A DNA stretch of 43,301 bases, from NCBI RefSeq assembly GCF_004339805.1, contig NZ_SLUI01000006.1, forward strand, positions 1-43,301, written 5' to 3'. Of this stretch, positions 24,633 to 38,436 are shown piece by piece (position 1 is the first letter of the stretch; every line of letters begins with the position of its first letter). Made by a program: the position numbers and the translations under genes. The stretch comes from Anaerospora hongkongensis. Its GTDB lineage: Bacteria > Bacillota > Negativicutes > Sporomusales > DSM-15969. Under the pieces are notes generated by a model. The model saw only the letters and a list, made by a program, of their open reading frames with translations. It ran no database searches and had not been told where the DNA came from.

Positions 24633-25790
24633 TTATTTAGACTTACGGTTTTGGATTGTCATGCCGATAAGCAGCAGACGGCAGAGGCGGGCGGCTGCCT
24701 GCTCGATGAGCGTATCAGCCGACCCGATGCATTCTTCAAGCGTCATAGGCTGGGGAGTGATGCTCATTAATCCGTCAATACCGTGCTGCAGCACATTCTC
24801 ATGATCTTTGCCGAGGCCGCCGGACAGGCATATAGTAGGAATTTGAAACTGCTGCGCAATTTTAGCAACTCCTACTGGTGCTTTGCCAAAAGCTGTTTGA
24901 AAATCGGTACGCCCTTCACCGGTGATGACGAGATCTGCCTTTTTTACGATGTTGGCAAAACCGGTGGTTTCCAGGATAATTTCCACGCCAGGCTTCAGCT
25001 TGGCATTGGTAAAAAACAGTAAGCCTGCTCCCAGCCCGCCCGCAGCACCTGCTCCGGGGCAGCCTGATGCCTGCTTGCCGGTGGCCGCTTGAGCAATCGC
25101 CGCATACTTTTCAAGCGCAGCATCCAGCTCCCGGATCATTTCAGGAGTAGCTCCTTTTTGGGGACCATAGACGGCAGAGGCTCCTTTGGGGCCGCATAGA
25201 GGATTGTCCACATCACAGGCGACCCAGATGAGCGATTCTTCGAGCCGCCGGTCCAGACCGGAAAGATTAATAGCTGCCAAATTGGCAAGAGCAGCTCCGC
25301 CGTGAGGCAATTTCCTACCGGCAGTATCAGAAAATACGGCGCCTAAAGCCTGAATCATCCCTGCTCCGCCATCGTTGGTCGCACTGCCGCCAATGCCGAT
25401 AATAATTTTGCGGAGTCCCCGGTCAAGAGCGGCCTTAATTAATTGACCGGTGCCGAAAGTCGTGGTAATACGGGGGTCCCGTTTGGCTTCAGGCACGAGT
25501 GTCAGACCTGAGGCAGCTGCCATTTCAATTACAGCTGTCTCCCCGTCGCCGAGTATTCCCCAGAAGGCATCGACCGGTTCCCCCAGCGGTCCTGTTACCG
25601 TTTCCCTGAGGATTTGGCCGCCTGTTGCCATCGTTAAAGCTTCAACTGTTCCTTCACCGCCGTCGGCAATTGGCACCTTATAAATTTCAGCTTGCGGGAA
25701 TACGGACAGGATACCTCGTTCCACTGCTGATGTTACGTCCAGCGCCGATAAACTGCCTTTATACGAATCGGGAGCAACTACAATACGCAT
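24633..25790 (-). CDS. glxK: glycerate kinase
   Basis: A 385-residue glycerate kinase of the GlxK/GarK family. It phosphorylates D-glycerate to a phosphoglycerate. Family blocks: MRIVVAPDSYKGSLSA at the start, PIADGGEGTVEAL (about 41-53), GIGGSATNDGGAGM and LVITGEGRTDFQTAFGKAPVGVA. The start at 25790 follows AGGAGG by about 10 nt; an upstream in-frame ATG would add about 23 residues with no family match. It is divergent from a CdaR-type regulator, the same regulator class that controls glycerate kinase genes in E. coli, so direct control is likely. Confidence 0.94.
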   Translation of the reverse strand: MRIVVAPDSYKGSLSALDVTSAVERGILSVFPQAEIYKVPIADGGEGTVEALTMATGGQILRETVTGPLGEPVDAFWGILGDGETAVIEMAAASGLTLVPEAKRDPRITTTFGTGQLIKAALDRGLRKIIIGIGGSATNDGGAGMIQALGAVFSDTAGRKLPHGGAALANLAAINLSGLDRRLEESLIWVACDVDNPLCGPKGASAVYGPQKGATPEMIRELDAALEKYAAIAQAATGKQASGCPGAGAAGGLGAGLLFFTNAKLKPGVEIILETTGFANIVKKADLVITGEGRTDFQTAFGKAPVGVAKIAQQFQIPTICLSGGLGKDHENVLQHGIDGLMSITPQPMTLEECIGSADTLIEQAAARLCRLLLIGMTIQNRKSK

Positions 25791-25989
25791 ATCGCTTAAG
25801 CCTCCTGCTTTTTTCACTTCTCTTGCTTTTATTCTACCTACTAATATACAATGTTTCAATTATCTGAAAGTACTAATGGTTATGCAGCGGTGCAAAGTTT
25901 AATTGGTTGAAATGCATAATGAATTTTAAAAAGTAAGGCCAAAAAGTTTTAATTCATTGTATACTGTATCTAGGAATAGAGGTGATATT
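25791..25989. promoter_or_regulatory. divergent promoter region between glxK and cdaR
   Basis: An AT-rich 199-nt gap. CATTGTATATT on the minus strand (25853-25843) and CATTGTATACT on the plus strand (25955-25965) are near-identical 11-mers in opposite orientation, each placed like a -10 region for the gene it faces (TATATT and TATACT). Neither has a good -35, as expected for activator-dependent promoters. Confidence 0.5.
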
Positions 25990-27207
25990 GTGCTGATAAC
26001 CTATGAGCTGGCGCAGCAGATTGTTGACCATATCCTGCCTATTGTGCAGCAAAATGTCAATATTATGAACAGCTCAGGCTTAATTATGGGCTCAGGCCAG
26101 AAAAACAGGATTAATACCTATCACCAGGGCGCAAAAGAAGTCATTGCCCGCGGCGAGGTTGTGGAAATCCATCCTGATGAACTGGCACTTTTTCCCGGAG
26201 CATTGCCGGGGCTCAACTGGCCGATTATTCTTGATAAACAGATTGTGGGCGTTGTCGGTGTTTCCGGTGATCCGGCAGCAGTTCGCAGTACGGCAAAGCT
26301 AGTAAAAATGGTGACAGAATTAATTCTTGAGCGGGAAAGCCTGCTTGAAGGCTTCCGTTCCAATCTGCAGTTAAAAGAGCATTTTGTACAGCTCTTGCTG
26401 TCAGGAAAGTGGGAGGATTGCAGTGCACAGATCAAAAGTACTGCACAGTTGCTGCGGTTTACGCTGGAGCTGCCACGTGCGGCGGCAGTCGCCAATATCC
26501 GGCCCCTGCTGGACACGGCATGCAGCCAATATGGCACTCATGATTTGGTGATGGCCAGGGCACGGGACGTGTTGACGCAGAGTATAGAACGATCGGAACT
26601 GATTGACGAACGGGATCTAGTGATTGTTACTGAGGATAAATGCATCATTTTCAAGCATTTTTCTCAAGCTGCCGAACCGGCAGTATTACAGAACTGGGGG
26701 CAGCAGTTCCAGGCGTTGCTGAACAGGGAATACAGCAACGCCGGTTTTAGCTTAGGGCTGGGGAGCTTAACCAATTCACCCGAACAGCTGTATACCTCGT
26801 ATACGGAAGCACTATTTGCCTGCAGGCAGACGGACGTGCATGCGGTACCAGGAACAATCTATCATTTTGATGTATTAACCGCGTATTTGCTGGCCTCAGG
26901 TTCCCGGACATCGGCCTGTCTGGCTTTCCAGAATTTGCGGACCAAAATAACAACACGGCTGGGGAAGAAGTATGACCTGCAAAATACAATTAACACGCTG
27001 CTCGAACATAATTTAAATGTGTCCAGCGCAGCTAAGGCCCTGTTTATTCATCGCAATACCCTGGTGTTCCGGCTGGAGAAGCTGCAGGAGTTGACCGGAT
27101 TATGTCCTGCCCAGTTTTTGAATCATGCAATTTTATGCAAATTGCTGTTCCAAAAGCCTGGTAACTGCTATGACAGGGATTTTTTTGCAGAGGAAAACAG
27201 GAAATAG
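25990..27207 (+). CDS. cdaR: CdaR-type sugar-diacid/glycerate regulator
   Basis: A 405-residue regulator. An N-terminal sugar-diacid recognition domain spans residues 1 to about 130 (LAQQIVDHILPIVQQNVNIMNSSGLIMGSG), a GGDEF-like/CdaR middle region follows, and a PucR-type C-terminal helix-turn-helix lies at about 340-395 (LNVSSAAKALFIHRNTLVFRLEKLQELTG). It would sense glycerate or aldarates and activate the divergent glycerate kinase. The GTG at 25990 was chosen because AGAGGTGAT is just upstream and the domain starts there; the more upstream ATG lies in the promoter region. In E. coli CdaR controls gar/gud/glxK genes. Confidence 0.92.
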   Translation: MLITYELAQQIVDHILPIVQQNVNIMNSSGLIMGSGQKNRINTYHQGAKEVIARGEVVEIHPDELALFPGALPGLNWPIILDKQIVGVVGVSGDPAAVRSTAKLVKMVTELILERESLLEGFRSNLQLKEHFVQLLLSGKWEDCSAQIKSTAQLLRFTLELPRAAAVANIRPLLDTACSQYGTHDLVMARARDVLTQSIERSELIDERDLVIVTEDKCIIFKHFSQAAEPAVLQNWGQQFQALLNREYSNAGFSLGLGSLTNSPEQLYTSYTEALFACRQTDVHAVPGTIYHFDVLTAYLLASGSRTSACLAFQNLRTKITTRLGKKYDLQNTINTLLEHNLNVSSAAKALFIHRNTLVFRLEKLQELTGLCPAQFLNHAILCKLLFQKPGNCYDRDFFAEENRK

Positions 27208-27285
27208 CCGCTTTTTGGGGAAAATATATCAATTCACCACCAGTTTTACTGAGAGAGAATTAACATATTTACACCGGAGGAAGAT

Positions 27286-31574
<4,289 letters not shown>

Positions 31575-31613
31575 GAGATACCGTACCAAGACTCTCGTAA
31601 AACTGGACAAACA

Positions 31614-31622
31614 TGGTATAAT
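31614..31622 (+). promoter_or_regulatory. extended -10 promoter of gatCAB
   Basis: TGG-TATAAT, a perfect -10 with TGn extension, 48 nt before the gatC start; no recognisable -35 at 17 nt. Confidence 0.65.
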
Positions 31623-31670
31623 AGAGCAATATGGAAATTTTGCGGATTGCTGGCGAAATGGAGTGAAAAT

Positions 31671-31961
31671 ATGAAAATTACCAACAAAGATGTTCAGCAG
31701 GTAGCACTGCTGTCGCGCCTGGAGATTCCTGCAGCTGAAGTAGAGCAGGTCACCGGTGAGTTAAATGCTATTCTTGATTACATGCTGGTGCTTAACCGGG
31801 TGGATACATCCGGGATTGAGCCGACCGCTCATGTGCTGCCTCTTAAAAATGTTATGCGGCCTGACCAGGCAGTTCCTTCCCTGTGCCGTGAGCTGGCATT
31901 GTCCAATGCGCCGGAGCAGGAAGAAGGCTACTTTAAAGTGCCGAAAATTATGGAAGGATAA
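31671..31961 (+). CDS. gatC: Asp-tRNA(Asn)/Glu-tRNA(Gln) amidotransferase subunit C
   Basis: A 96-residue GatC, the small subunit that wraps and stabilises the GatAB amidotransferase. Family features: [18 protein letters not shown] at the start, [32 protein letters not shown] in the middle and [11 protein letters not shown] at the end. The ATG at 31671 has GGAGTG about 6 nt upstream. First gene of gatCAB. Confidence 0.96.
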   Translation: MKITNKDVQQVALLSRLEIPAAEVEQVTGELNAILDYMLVLNRVDTSGIEPTAHVLPLKNVMRPDQAVPSLCRELALSNAPEQEEGYFKVPKIMEG

Positions 31962-31972
31962 GGGGGAGCATT

Positions 31973-33430
31973 GTGTTTCATTCAACTATACATGAATTAC
32001 ACAGCAAGCTGAAAAGCAAGGAAGTTTCTGCTGTTGAAATCACTAAAGCTGTATTTACCCGCATTGATGCGGTAGAAGATAAGGTTAAGAGCTACATAAC
32101 CCAAACCCGTGAGACCGCTATGGCGACTGCGCAAGCAGTTGATGAGCGGATAAAGAACGGAGAAGCAATCAGCCCGCTGGCAGGTATTCCCGGTGCAATT
32201 AAGGATAATATTTGCACGAAGGATATCAAGACAACTTGCGCCTCCAAGATGCTGGAGGGCTTTGTACCGCCTTATAACGCCACTGTCATCGAAAAACTGG
32301 CTGCCGAACAGGCAGTAGTTGTCGGTAAGGCCAACATGGACGAGTTTGCCATGGGCGGCTCTACAGAAAACTCAGCCTATCAGCAAACAGCAAATCCCTG
32401 GGATATTTCCACCGTACCGGGCGGTTCGAGCGGCGGCTCGGCGGCAGCCGTATCAGCCGGCGAAGCTGTCTGGGCACTGGGCTCGGATACCGGCGGTTCT
32501 ATCCGTCAGCCAGCCGCTTATTGCGGTGTGGTAGGCTTAAAGCCAACTTATGGCCTGGTCTCCCGTTATGGTTTGGTTGCTTATGCTTCCTCACTGGATC
32601 AAATCGGACCGATCACCCGCGATGTAACCGACTGCGCGATTGTACTCAATGCCATTGCCGGTCACGACAGCAAGGACTCCACTTCGGCTAAGGCCGGGGC
32701 AACAGACTATACCAAGGCCTTGGTCAATGACGTTAAAGGCTTGCGCATCGGCTTGCCCAAAGAGTACTTTGTTGCCGGTATGGCACCGGAAGTAGAGAAA
32801 GCCATCTATAAGGCCGTTGAACAATTTACCGCTATGGGTGCCGAGGTCGTGGAAGTATCCATGCCCCATACGGAGTATGCCCTGTCTGCATATTATGTGA
32901 TTGCCCCTGCTGAGGCCAGCTCCAATTTGGCCCGTTACGACGGTGTCGGTTTTGGACTGCGGGTTGACGGCGATGATATTGTCAGCATGTATAAAAACAC
33001 CCGCAGCAAGGGCTTCGGCGCAGAAGTAAAACGCCGCATTATGCTGGGAACCTATGCATTAAGCTCAGGCTATTATGATGCTTATTATAAGAAAGCGCTG
33101 CAAGTACGTACGCTGGTAAAACGGGATTTTGACCAGGCTTTTGAAAAAGTTGATCTCTTAGTAACTCCTACTGCACCTACACCGGCCTTTAAGCTTGGCG
33201 AGAAATCCAATGATCCGCTGGCAATGTATCTGCAGGATGTCTGCACAATACCTGTAAACCTGGCTGGTACACCGGCATTATCGCTGCCTTGTGGCTTTGC
33301 AGGCAATCTGCCTATCGGCTTGCAGCTGATCGGTAAACCGCTGGGTGAGGCTGCTATATTGCGTGCCGCTTATACCTTCGAACAAAATACAGATTATCAC
33401 AAGCGTTTTGCGCCGCTGGGGGAGGTTTAA
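31973..33430 (+). CDS. gatA: Asp-tRNA(Asn)/Glu-tRNA(Gln) amidotransferase subunit A
   Basis: A 485-residue amidase-signature glutaminase that releases ammonia from glutamine for transfer to misacylated tRNA. The Ser-cis-Ser-Lys triad is visible: Lys in GAIKDNIC, and serines in [11 protein letters not shown] and [12 protein letters not shown]. It starts at GTG 31973 with GGGGGAG 5 nt upstream, 11 nt after gatC, and is followed by gatB after 3 nt. Confidence 0.97.
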   Translation: MFHSTIHELHSKLKSKEVSAVEITKAVFTRIDAVEDKVKSYITQTRETAMATAQAVDERIKNGEAISPLAGIPGAIKDNICTKDIKTTCASKMLEGFVPPYNATVIEKLAAEQAVVVGKANMDEFAMGGSTENSAYQQTANPWDISTVPGGSSGGSAAAVSAGEAVWALGSDTGGSIRQPAAYCGVVGLKPTYGLVSRYGLVAYASSLDQIGPITRDVTDCAIVLNAIAGHDSKDSTSAKAGATDYTKALVNDVKGLRIGLPKEYFVAGMAPEVEKAIYKAVEQFTAMGAEVVEVSMPHTEYALSAYYVIAPAEASSNLARYDGVGFGLRVDGDDIVSMYKNTRSKGFGAEVKRRIMLGTYALSSGYYDAYYKKALQVRTLVKRDFDQAFEKVDLLVTPTAPTPAFKLGEKSNDPLAMYLQDVCTIPVNLAGTPALSLPCGFAGNLPIGLQLIGKPLGEAAILRAAYTFEQNTDYHKRFAPLGEV

Positions 33431-33433
33431 GTT

Positions 33434-34867
33434 ATGAGTTATGAAGTTGTTATCGGGCTGGAAGTCCATACGGAACTGAAAACCGAATCGAAAATTTTCT
33501 GCGGCTGCAGCACGAAATTTGGTTCTGAGCAAAATACCAATGTTTGTCCCGTATGCCTTGGATTACCGGGTGTTTTGCCTGTATTGAATGAAAAAGTGGT
33601 GGATTTCGCTGTTCGTACCGGACTGGCACTCAACTGCCAAATCCTCCCTTTCAGTAAATTTGACCGCAAGAACTACTATTATCCTGACTTGCCGAAAAAC
33701 TTTCAAACATCCCAGTCCGACTTGCCTATTGCTGTAAACGGCTATTTGGACATAGAAGTAAACGGCGAAACAAAGCGTATCGGGATTACCCGGGTTCATA
33801 TGGAAGAGGATGCAGGCAAACTGGTTCATGCCGGAACTATCGCCAGGTCTGACTATGCTCTTGTCGATTATAACCGTACCGGCGTGCCGCTGCTCGAGAT
33901 CGTATCCGAGCCGGATATCCGTTCGGCTGAAGAGGCCAAAGCCTATCTGGAAAAATTGAAAGCAATCTTACAATATATAGATGTGTCCGACTGCAAAATG
34001 GAAGAAGGCAGCCTGCGATGCGATGCGAATATCTCGCTGCGCCCGATGGGGGCCACGCAATTAGGCACCAAAGCAGAATTGAAAAACATGAATTCCTTCC
34101 GCTCTGTTCAACGCGGTATTGAATATGAAGTGGAACGTCAGGCCGAAGTGCTTGATGAAGGCGGCCGGGTCATTCAGGAAACCCGTTCATGGGATGACGG
34201 CAAGGGAATAACCATCTCTATGCGCAGCAAGGAACAGGCCCATGATTACCGCTTCTTCCCTGAACCGGATCTTGTCCCTATTGTGGTTGATCCGGCCCGG
34301 GTGGAAGAGATCCGTACTAACCTGCCTGAGCTGCCCGATGCCCGTAAGATACGGCTGGTGAACAGCCACGGCTTGTCCTCTTATGATGCAGAAGTGCTCA
34401 CTGCCAGCCGAGCTATGGCCGATTACTTTGATCAGGTAGTCAAGCTGGGCGCAGATGCCAAGGCAGCAGCGAACTGGCTGATGGGTGATTTGTCCAAGCA
34501 CCTCAATGCGGGAGAGACTACCATTGACGAGTGCCTGGTCACACCGGAACGTTTAGCAGGCCTATTGGCGCTGCTAGATAAAGGCACCATTTCCAGTAAA
34601 ATAGCAAAAACCGTATTTGAAGAAATGTGGGCCTCCGGTAAAACTGCCGAAACTATCGTTCAGGAAAAAGGCTTGGTACAGATTAGCGATGAAGGGGCCA
34701 TCATTGCCGTTGTTGAAGCGGTCATTGCCGCCAGCCCGCAGTCGGTTGCCGACTATCAGGCCGGGAAAGAACGGGCCATTGGTTTTCTTGTCGGTCAGGT
34801 TATGAAACAAACCAAAGGCCGCGCTAATCCGGAATTAGTCAACAAATTGCTGCGCGAGCGCATGTAA
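33434..34867 (+). CDS. gatB: Asp-tRNA(Asn)/Glu-tRNA(Gln) amidotransferase subunit B
   Basis: A 477-residue GatB that activates the misacylated tRNA carboxylate with ATP and amidates it. N-terminal [24 protein letters not shown], the [11 protein letters not shown] zinc site and the C-terminal GatB/YqeY tRNA-binding domain (about 330-477) are clear. GGGGGAGG lies 6-7 nt upstream, inside the end of gatA. A terminator follows at 34910. Presence of gatCAB fits an organism that makes Gln-tRNA (and perhaps Asn-tRNA) indirectly. Confidence 0.97.
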   Translation: MSYEVVIGLEVHTELKTESKIFCGCSTKFGSEQNTNVCPVCLGLPGVLPVLNEKVVDFAVRTGLALNCQILPFSKFDRKNYYYPDLPKNFQTSQSDLPIAVNGYLDIEVNGETKRIGITRVHMEEDAGKLVHAGTIARSDYALVDYNRTGVPLLEIVSEPDIRSAEEAKAYLEKLKAILQYIDVSDCKMEEGSLRCDANISLRPMGATQLGTKAELKNMNSFRSVQRGIEYEVERQAEVLDEGGRVIQETRSWDDGKGITISMRSKEQAHDYRFFPEPDLVPIVVDPARVEEIRTNLPELPDARKIRLVNSHGLSSYDAEVLTASRAMADYFDQVVKLGADAKAAANWLMGDLSKHLNAGETTIDECLVTPERLAGLLALLDKGTISSKIAKTVFEEMWASGKTAETIVQEKGLVQISDEGAIIAVVEAVIAASPQSVADYQAGKERAIGFLVGQVMKQTKGRANPELVNKLLRERM

Positions 34868-34909
34868 TTGTAGCAAGTTGCCAATCGAATAGTAATTATT
34901 AACAGCTTG

Positions 34910-34934
34910 AAAGCGTCCATTGGACGCTTTTTTC
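34910..34934 (+). terminator. intrinsic terminator after gatB
   Basis: 9-bp stem AAAGCGTCC/GGACGCTTT (34910-34918, 34922-34930) with a 3-nt loop and a following T-run. Confidence 0.9.
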
Positions 34935-34999
34935 TTTGCATGAAACCCAGTTTGCGAGTGCATAATGATATTGTTAAACAGAAAAGCGAGGGAAGATGT

Positions 35000-35683
35000 A
35001 TGCTGTCCAAACGAGTGCCGTGGACAATCAAAGATGTAGTATTAGTCTATATATTGCGCATTGTCGTAGGCTTATTGCTGGTACGAGCCGTCTATCCGCT
35101 GCTGTTTGGCGAATCATCCTCGTTTGCGGTGGAAATGACGGACCGGCTGGTGGTGATCGGCCTTGTCTGGTTTGCAGTGCGCAACAAGCATGGCACAATG
35201 CAGGATATTGGCCTGTCTACTCACAAGCTGGGCCGTAATGTGCTTGCCGGGTTGCTGGCAGGCATCTTTTTACTTGGCGTAAGCATGTATAGTGAGCGGC
35301 TCTATGCAACTACCTTGTTTGCCACCCCTGTTCAGCATCCGCTTGTTGCCCAGGTTCAGCAAGCTTTAACCTGGCAGCAGCTGATGATACCACTTTTTTT
35401 GGCAGGTTTGGCGGCACCGGTGACGGAAGAGCTATTGTATCGCATGTTTACGTTTCTGCCCCTGAAAGACCGTTTCGGGCTATGGGGCGGAGCTGTATTC
35501 AGTGCGGCAATCTTCGCCTTGCTGCATTTTAATGCGTATTGGCTGGTGGAAATAATTGTAGTTGGAGTGGGACTCGCTTTGCTGTATTATTGGACCGGAT
35601 CACTCTTGAGCTCCATAATTGCCCATTCTTTCATTAATTCGACAAAAGTAATTTTATTATTTCTCGGTATACCATTAGTTTAG
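35000..35683 (+). CDS. CPBP family intramembrane metalloprotease
   Basis: A 227-residue membrane protein with about six hydrophobic segments. The CAAX-protease/bacteriocin-processing motifs are in place: EELLYR at 143-148 (EExxxR), FALLHFN with H176, and AHSFINS with H209. Such proteins cleave within the membrane; substrates are mostly unknown. The ATG at 35000 was chosen because GAGGG lies 7 nt upstream; an earlier in-frame ATG would start in the gatB terminator. It is followed after 14 nt by a small zinc-ribbon gene and then the Lon-like protease, so the three may form an operon. Confidence 0.88.
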   Translation: MLSKRVPWTIKDVVLVYILRIVVGLLLVRAVYPLLFGESSSFAVEMTDRLVVIGLVWFAVRNKHGTMQDIGLSTHKLGRNVLAGLLAGIFLLGVSMYSERLYATTLFATPVQHPLVAQVQQALTWQQLMIPLFLAGLAAPVTEELLYRMFTFLPLKDRFGLWGGAVFSAAIFALLHFNAYWLVEIIVVGVGLALLYYWTGSLLSSIIAHSFINSTKVILLFLGIPLV

Positions 35684-35697
35684 AAGGAGATGAACCT

Positions 35698-35949
35698 ATG
35701 CCTTATTGCAACAGTTGTGGCAACAACAGCCGGTTTGAATCAAGTAGAGTCCCCTCTGTAGCTCCTTATGCCAATGGTCCCAGCTCGGGAGTCATCGGTT
35801 CTTTTGACAGTACCGGCGCATTGATCGGCATGACCCGCCTTGGTGCTACCAAAGCGATTGCCAATGCTGCCGCCATCCAGCCTGATGCCTATTTTGACAC
35901 ATGCACGGTCTGCGGCAGCACCGACCTGTCGTGGAACGAAGTGCAGTAA
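35698..35949 (+). CDS. small zinc-ribbon protein, unknown function
   Basis: An 83-residue protein with two Cys pairs, CNSC at residues 4-7 and CTVC near 69-72, spaced like the two knuckles of a zinc ribbon. The linker between them is Gly/Ala/Ser-rich, unusually long for a ribbon and without charged clusters. No membrane segment. GAAGGAG lies about 8 nt before the ATG. It lies between an intramembrane protease gene and a Lon-like protease gene (35-nt gap), so a role in protein quality control is possible but only by neighbourhood. I do not recognise a named family. Confidence 0.75.
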   Translation: MPYCNSCGNNSRFESSRVPSVAPYANGPSSGVIGSFDSTGALIGMTRLGATKAIANAAAIQPDAYFDTCTVCGSTDLSWNEVQ

Positions 35950-35984
35950 ACAGCAGCAATAAACCATAGAAGGGGATTGATGAG

Positions 35985-38369
35985 ATGACCGAAAGCCTAG
36001 AACTATCGGCCGGGCAGCTTCGCTTTCAATGCGATGAAAGTATATTTAAATTTGATACTACCGAAAGCGCACCGCCACTGGAAGTTATGATTGGCCAGGA
36101 ACGGGCGGTAAAGGCTGTTGAATTTGGTCTTTTTACAAAAATACCAGGCTATAATATTTTTATGTCCGGCTTGGTTGGTACTGGTAAAATTACCTATGCA
36201 AAATCGGCTGTTCAAAAGGTTGCGCAGGATGAAGCCGTTCCTGATGATTGGTGTTATGTCAATAACTTTGAAAATCCCGGTCAGCCCATAGCCGTTTCTC
36301 TGCCTGCCGGGCAAGGCAGTATCTTTCGCCAGGATATGCAGGATTTAGTGGAAAACCTGAAAAGCGACATCCCGAAAATTTTTAGTGGTGACCAGTACGA
36401 GCAGGCCAAGGGAGATATTGTCAAAACGTTTCAGGCTAAGCGCGCCGTTATTATGGAGGGGTTTAACCAGTACTGCGAGCAGAACGAAATTTCGCCGCAG
36501 TGGTCGACAACCGGCTTTATCGGTTTGCCTGTGGAGAATGGGACACCTGTAACACCGGAGGAATTTCAAAAGCTGGACAAAGACAAGCGGGAAGCAATTG
36601 AACAGAAGCTGCTGGCTGTTCATGAAAAAGCAATGGATGCGGTCCGGATGGTGCAGCAGGTCGAGCGTCTGGCCCGGGAAGAACTGAAAGGGTTGGATAC
36701 CAAGGTGGGGCTTTTTGCAGCAGGTCATTTTATTGATGACTTGCAGGAAAAGTATCAGGACTTTGAAAAAGTCGTGGCTTATTTGGATACCGTGAAAGCG
36801 GAAGTAGTGAAAAATATCAACGACTTTAAACCGGCGGCCAATGATGAGGAAAACAATCCCTTCCTGATGTTTAAGAAGAATATGCAGGATTCGATCAAAG
36901 ATAAATATAAAGTCAATCTGCTAGTTGACAATCGCGACATGGACGGCGCTCCGGTAGTTCTGGAAATCAACCCCACCTATTATAATCTGGTAGGCAGAGT
37001 TGAATATGAAAACCGGATGGGTGTGGTCAGCACTGATTTTTCCATGATTAAGTCCGGGGCACTGCATCGCGCCAATGGTGGCTATTTACTATTAAATGTC
37101 CGCGATGTTTTGACGAACATCGGTGCCTGGGAAGGACTCAAGCGCGTTCTGAAGACCAATACCCTGCTGATTGAAAATTTAAGTGATCAGTATGGGATGC
37201 TGGCCATGGCCTCCGTTAAACCGCAGGCGATACCATTGAATGTAAAAATTATTCTAATTGGTAATCCTTCGTTATATCACCTGTTGTTTAATTATGATGA
37301 AGATTTCCGTAAGCTGTTCAAGATTTATGCTGATTTTGACATCGACATGAAAAACAATGATGTCAATAGGCAGAAGCTGGCAGGATTTATTACATCAACT
37401 GTCAAAAAAGAACAGTTAAAACCGTTTGACCGGTCTGCTGTAGCCAAGATGGTGGAGCATGCTACCCGGCTGGCCGGATCACAGGATAAGCTGACGACTC
37501 GCTTTAGTGACATTGTGGAAGTAGTGTGTGAAGCTGATACATGGGCGACGATGGATCAATGTCCGGTTGTCAGCGCGCAGCATATTAGAAAAGCAGTGGA
37601 TGAAAAGCGCTACCGTTCAAATAAGTACGAAGAAAAGCTGCAGGAAATGTTTGCTGAAGGCATGTTCCTGATCGATACTCAAGACGAAAGGGTTGGCCAG
37701 GTAAACGGCCTGGCAGTGCTGGCGGTAGGTGAGTATACATTTGGCAAGCCTTCCCGGATTACTGCCAATACGTATCTCGGCAAGCACGGTGTTATCAATA
37801 TCGAGCGGGAAACCGAAATGAGCGGCACCAGCCACAGTAAAGGAGTGCTTATTCTCGGCGGATATCTGGGACAAAAATATGCGCAGGATCAGCCGCTTAC
37901 CGTTACGGCGAGCCTGACCTTTGAACAATTATACGAAGGTGTTGACGGTGACAGTGCCTCCAGTACCGAACTATATGCCATTCTTTCCAGCCTGTCGGAA
38001 ATTCCAATTAAACAATATATCGCCGTCACAGGATCGGTGAATCAAAAAGGCGAGGTTCAACCGATTGGTGGAGCAACACAAAAAATTGAAGGTTTTTATG
38101 CTGTCTGCAAGTTAAAGGGATTAAACGGTAAGCAGGGCGTGATGATCCCCTACCAGAATGTTAAGGACCTGACACTGAATGATGAAGTCGTAGAAGCCGT
38201 TCAGCAAGGACAATTTCATATTTATCCGGTAAAGACAATTGATCAGGGTATTGAAATTCTTACCGGTATTGCGGCAGAAACCGTTCATCAAGGTGTGCGG
38301 CAAAAACTTCACAGTTATACGGAAACCTTGCTTAAGCTCAGTAAAAGTCTCGATAAAGAAGACAAGTAG
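35985..38369 (+). CDS. Lon-like ATP-dependent protease (AAA_32 / S16 type)
   Basis: A 794-residue Lon-related protease without the Lon N-terminal domain. The AAA_32-type ATPase part has a P-loop GLVGTGKI at 62-69, where the usual Ser/Thr after Lys is Ile followed by Thr. A coiled-coil, Glu/Lys-rich insert spans about 110-285. Residues about 560-770 form the S16 protease domain, with the catalytic Ser in DGDSASSTELYAILSSLS and the Lys in PIGGATQKIEGFY. The family is soluble, cytosolic and common in anaerobic Firmicutes; substrates are unknown. AGGGGATTG precedes the ATG. A terminator follows at 38377. Confidence 0.92.
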   Translation: MTESLELSAGQLRFQCDESIFKFDTTESAPPLEVMIGQERAVKAVEFGLFTKIPGYNIFMSGLVGTGKITYAKSAVQKVAQDEAVPDDWCYVNNFENPGQPIAVSLPAGQGSIFRQDMQDLVENLKSDIPKIFSGDQYEQAKGDIVKTFQAKRAVIMEGFNQYCEQNEISPQWSTTGFIGLPVENGTPVTPEEFQKLDKDKREAIEQKLLAVHEKAMDAVRMVQQVERLAREELKGLDTKVGLFAAGHFIDDLQEKYQDFEKVVAYLDTVKAEVVKNINDFKPAANDEENNPFLMFKKNMQDSIKDKYKVNLLVDNRDMDGAPVVLEINPTYYNLVGRVEYENRMGVVSTDFSMIKSGALHRANGGYLLLNVRDVLTNIGAWEGLKRVLKTNTLLIENLSDQYGMLAMASVKPQAIPLNVKIILIGNPSLYHLLFNYDEDFRKLFKIYADFDIDMKNNDVNRQKLAGFITSTVKKEQLKPFDRSAVAKMVEHATRLAGSQDKLTTRFSDIVEVVCEADTWATMDQCPVVSAQHIRKAVDEKRYRSNKYEEKLQEMFAEGMFLIDTQDERVGQVNGLAVLAVGEYTFGKPSRITANTYLGKHGVINIERETEMSGTSHSKGVLILGGYLGQKYAQDQPLTVTASLTFEQLYEGVDGDSASSTELYAILSSLSEIPIKQYIAVTGSVNQKGEVQPIGGATQKIEGFYAVCKLKGLNGKQGVMIPYQNVKDLTLNDEVVEAVQQGQFHIYPVKTIDQGIEILTGIAAETVHQGVRQKLHSYTETLLKLSKSLDKEDK

Positions 38370-38376
38370 CAACAAA

Positions 38377-38404
38377 ACCCCTTGTGGCACACTGCCCAAG
38401 GGGT
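38377..38404 (+). terminator. hairpin between the Lon-like gene and rlmCD
   Basis: ACCCCTTG/CAAGGGGT (38377-38384, 38397-38404) with inner GGCA/TGCC pairing. The following sequence is only moderately T-rich (ACAAATTTTA), so it may be leaky. Confidence 0.6.
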
Positions 38405-38436
38405 ACAAATTTTATATAGATAAGGTGAAGGTAGAT

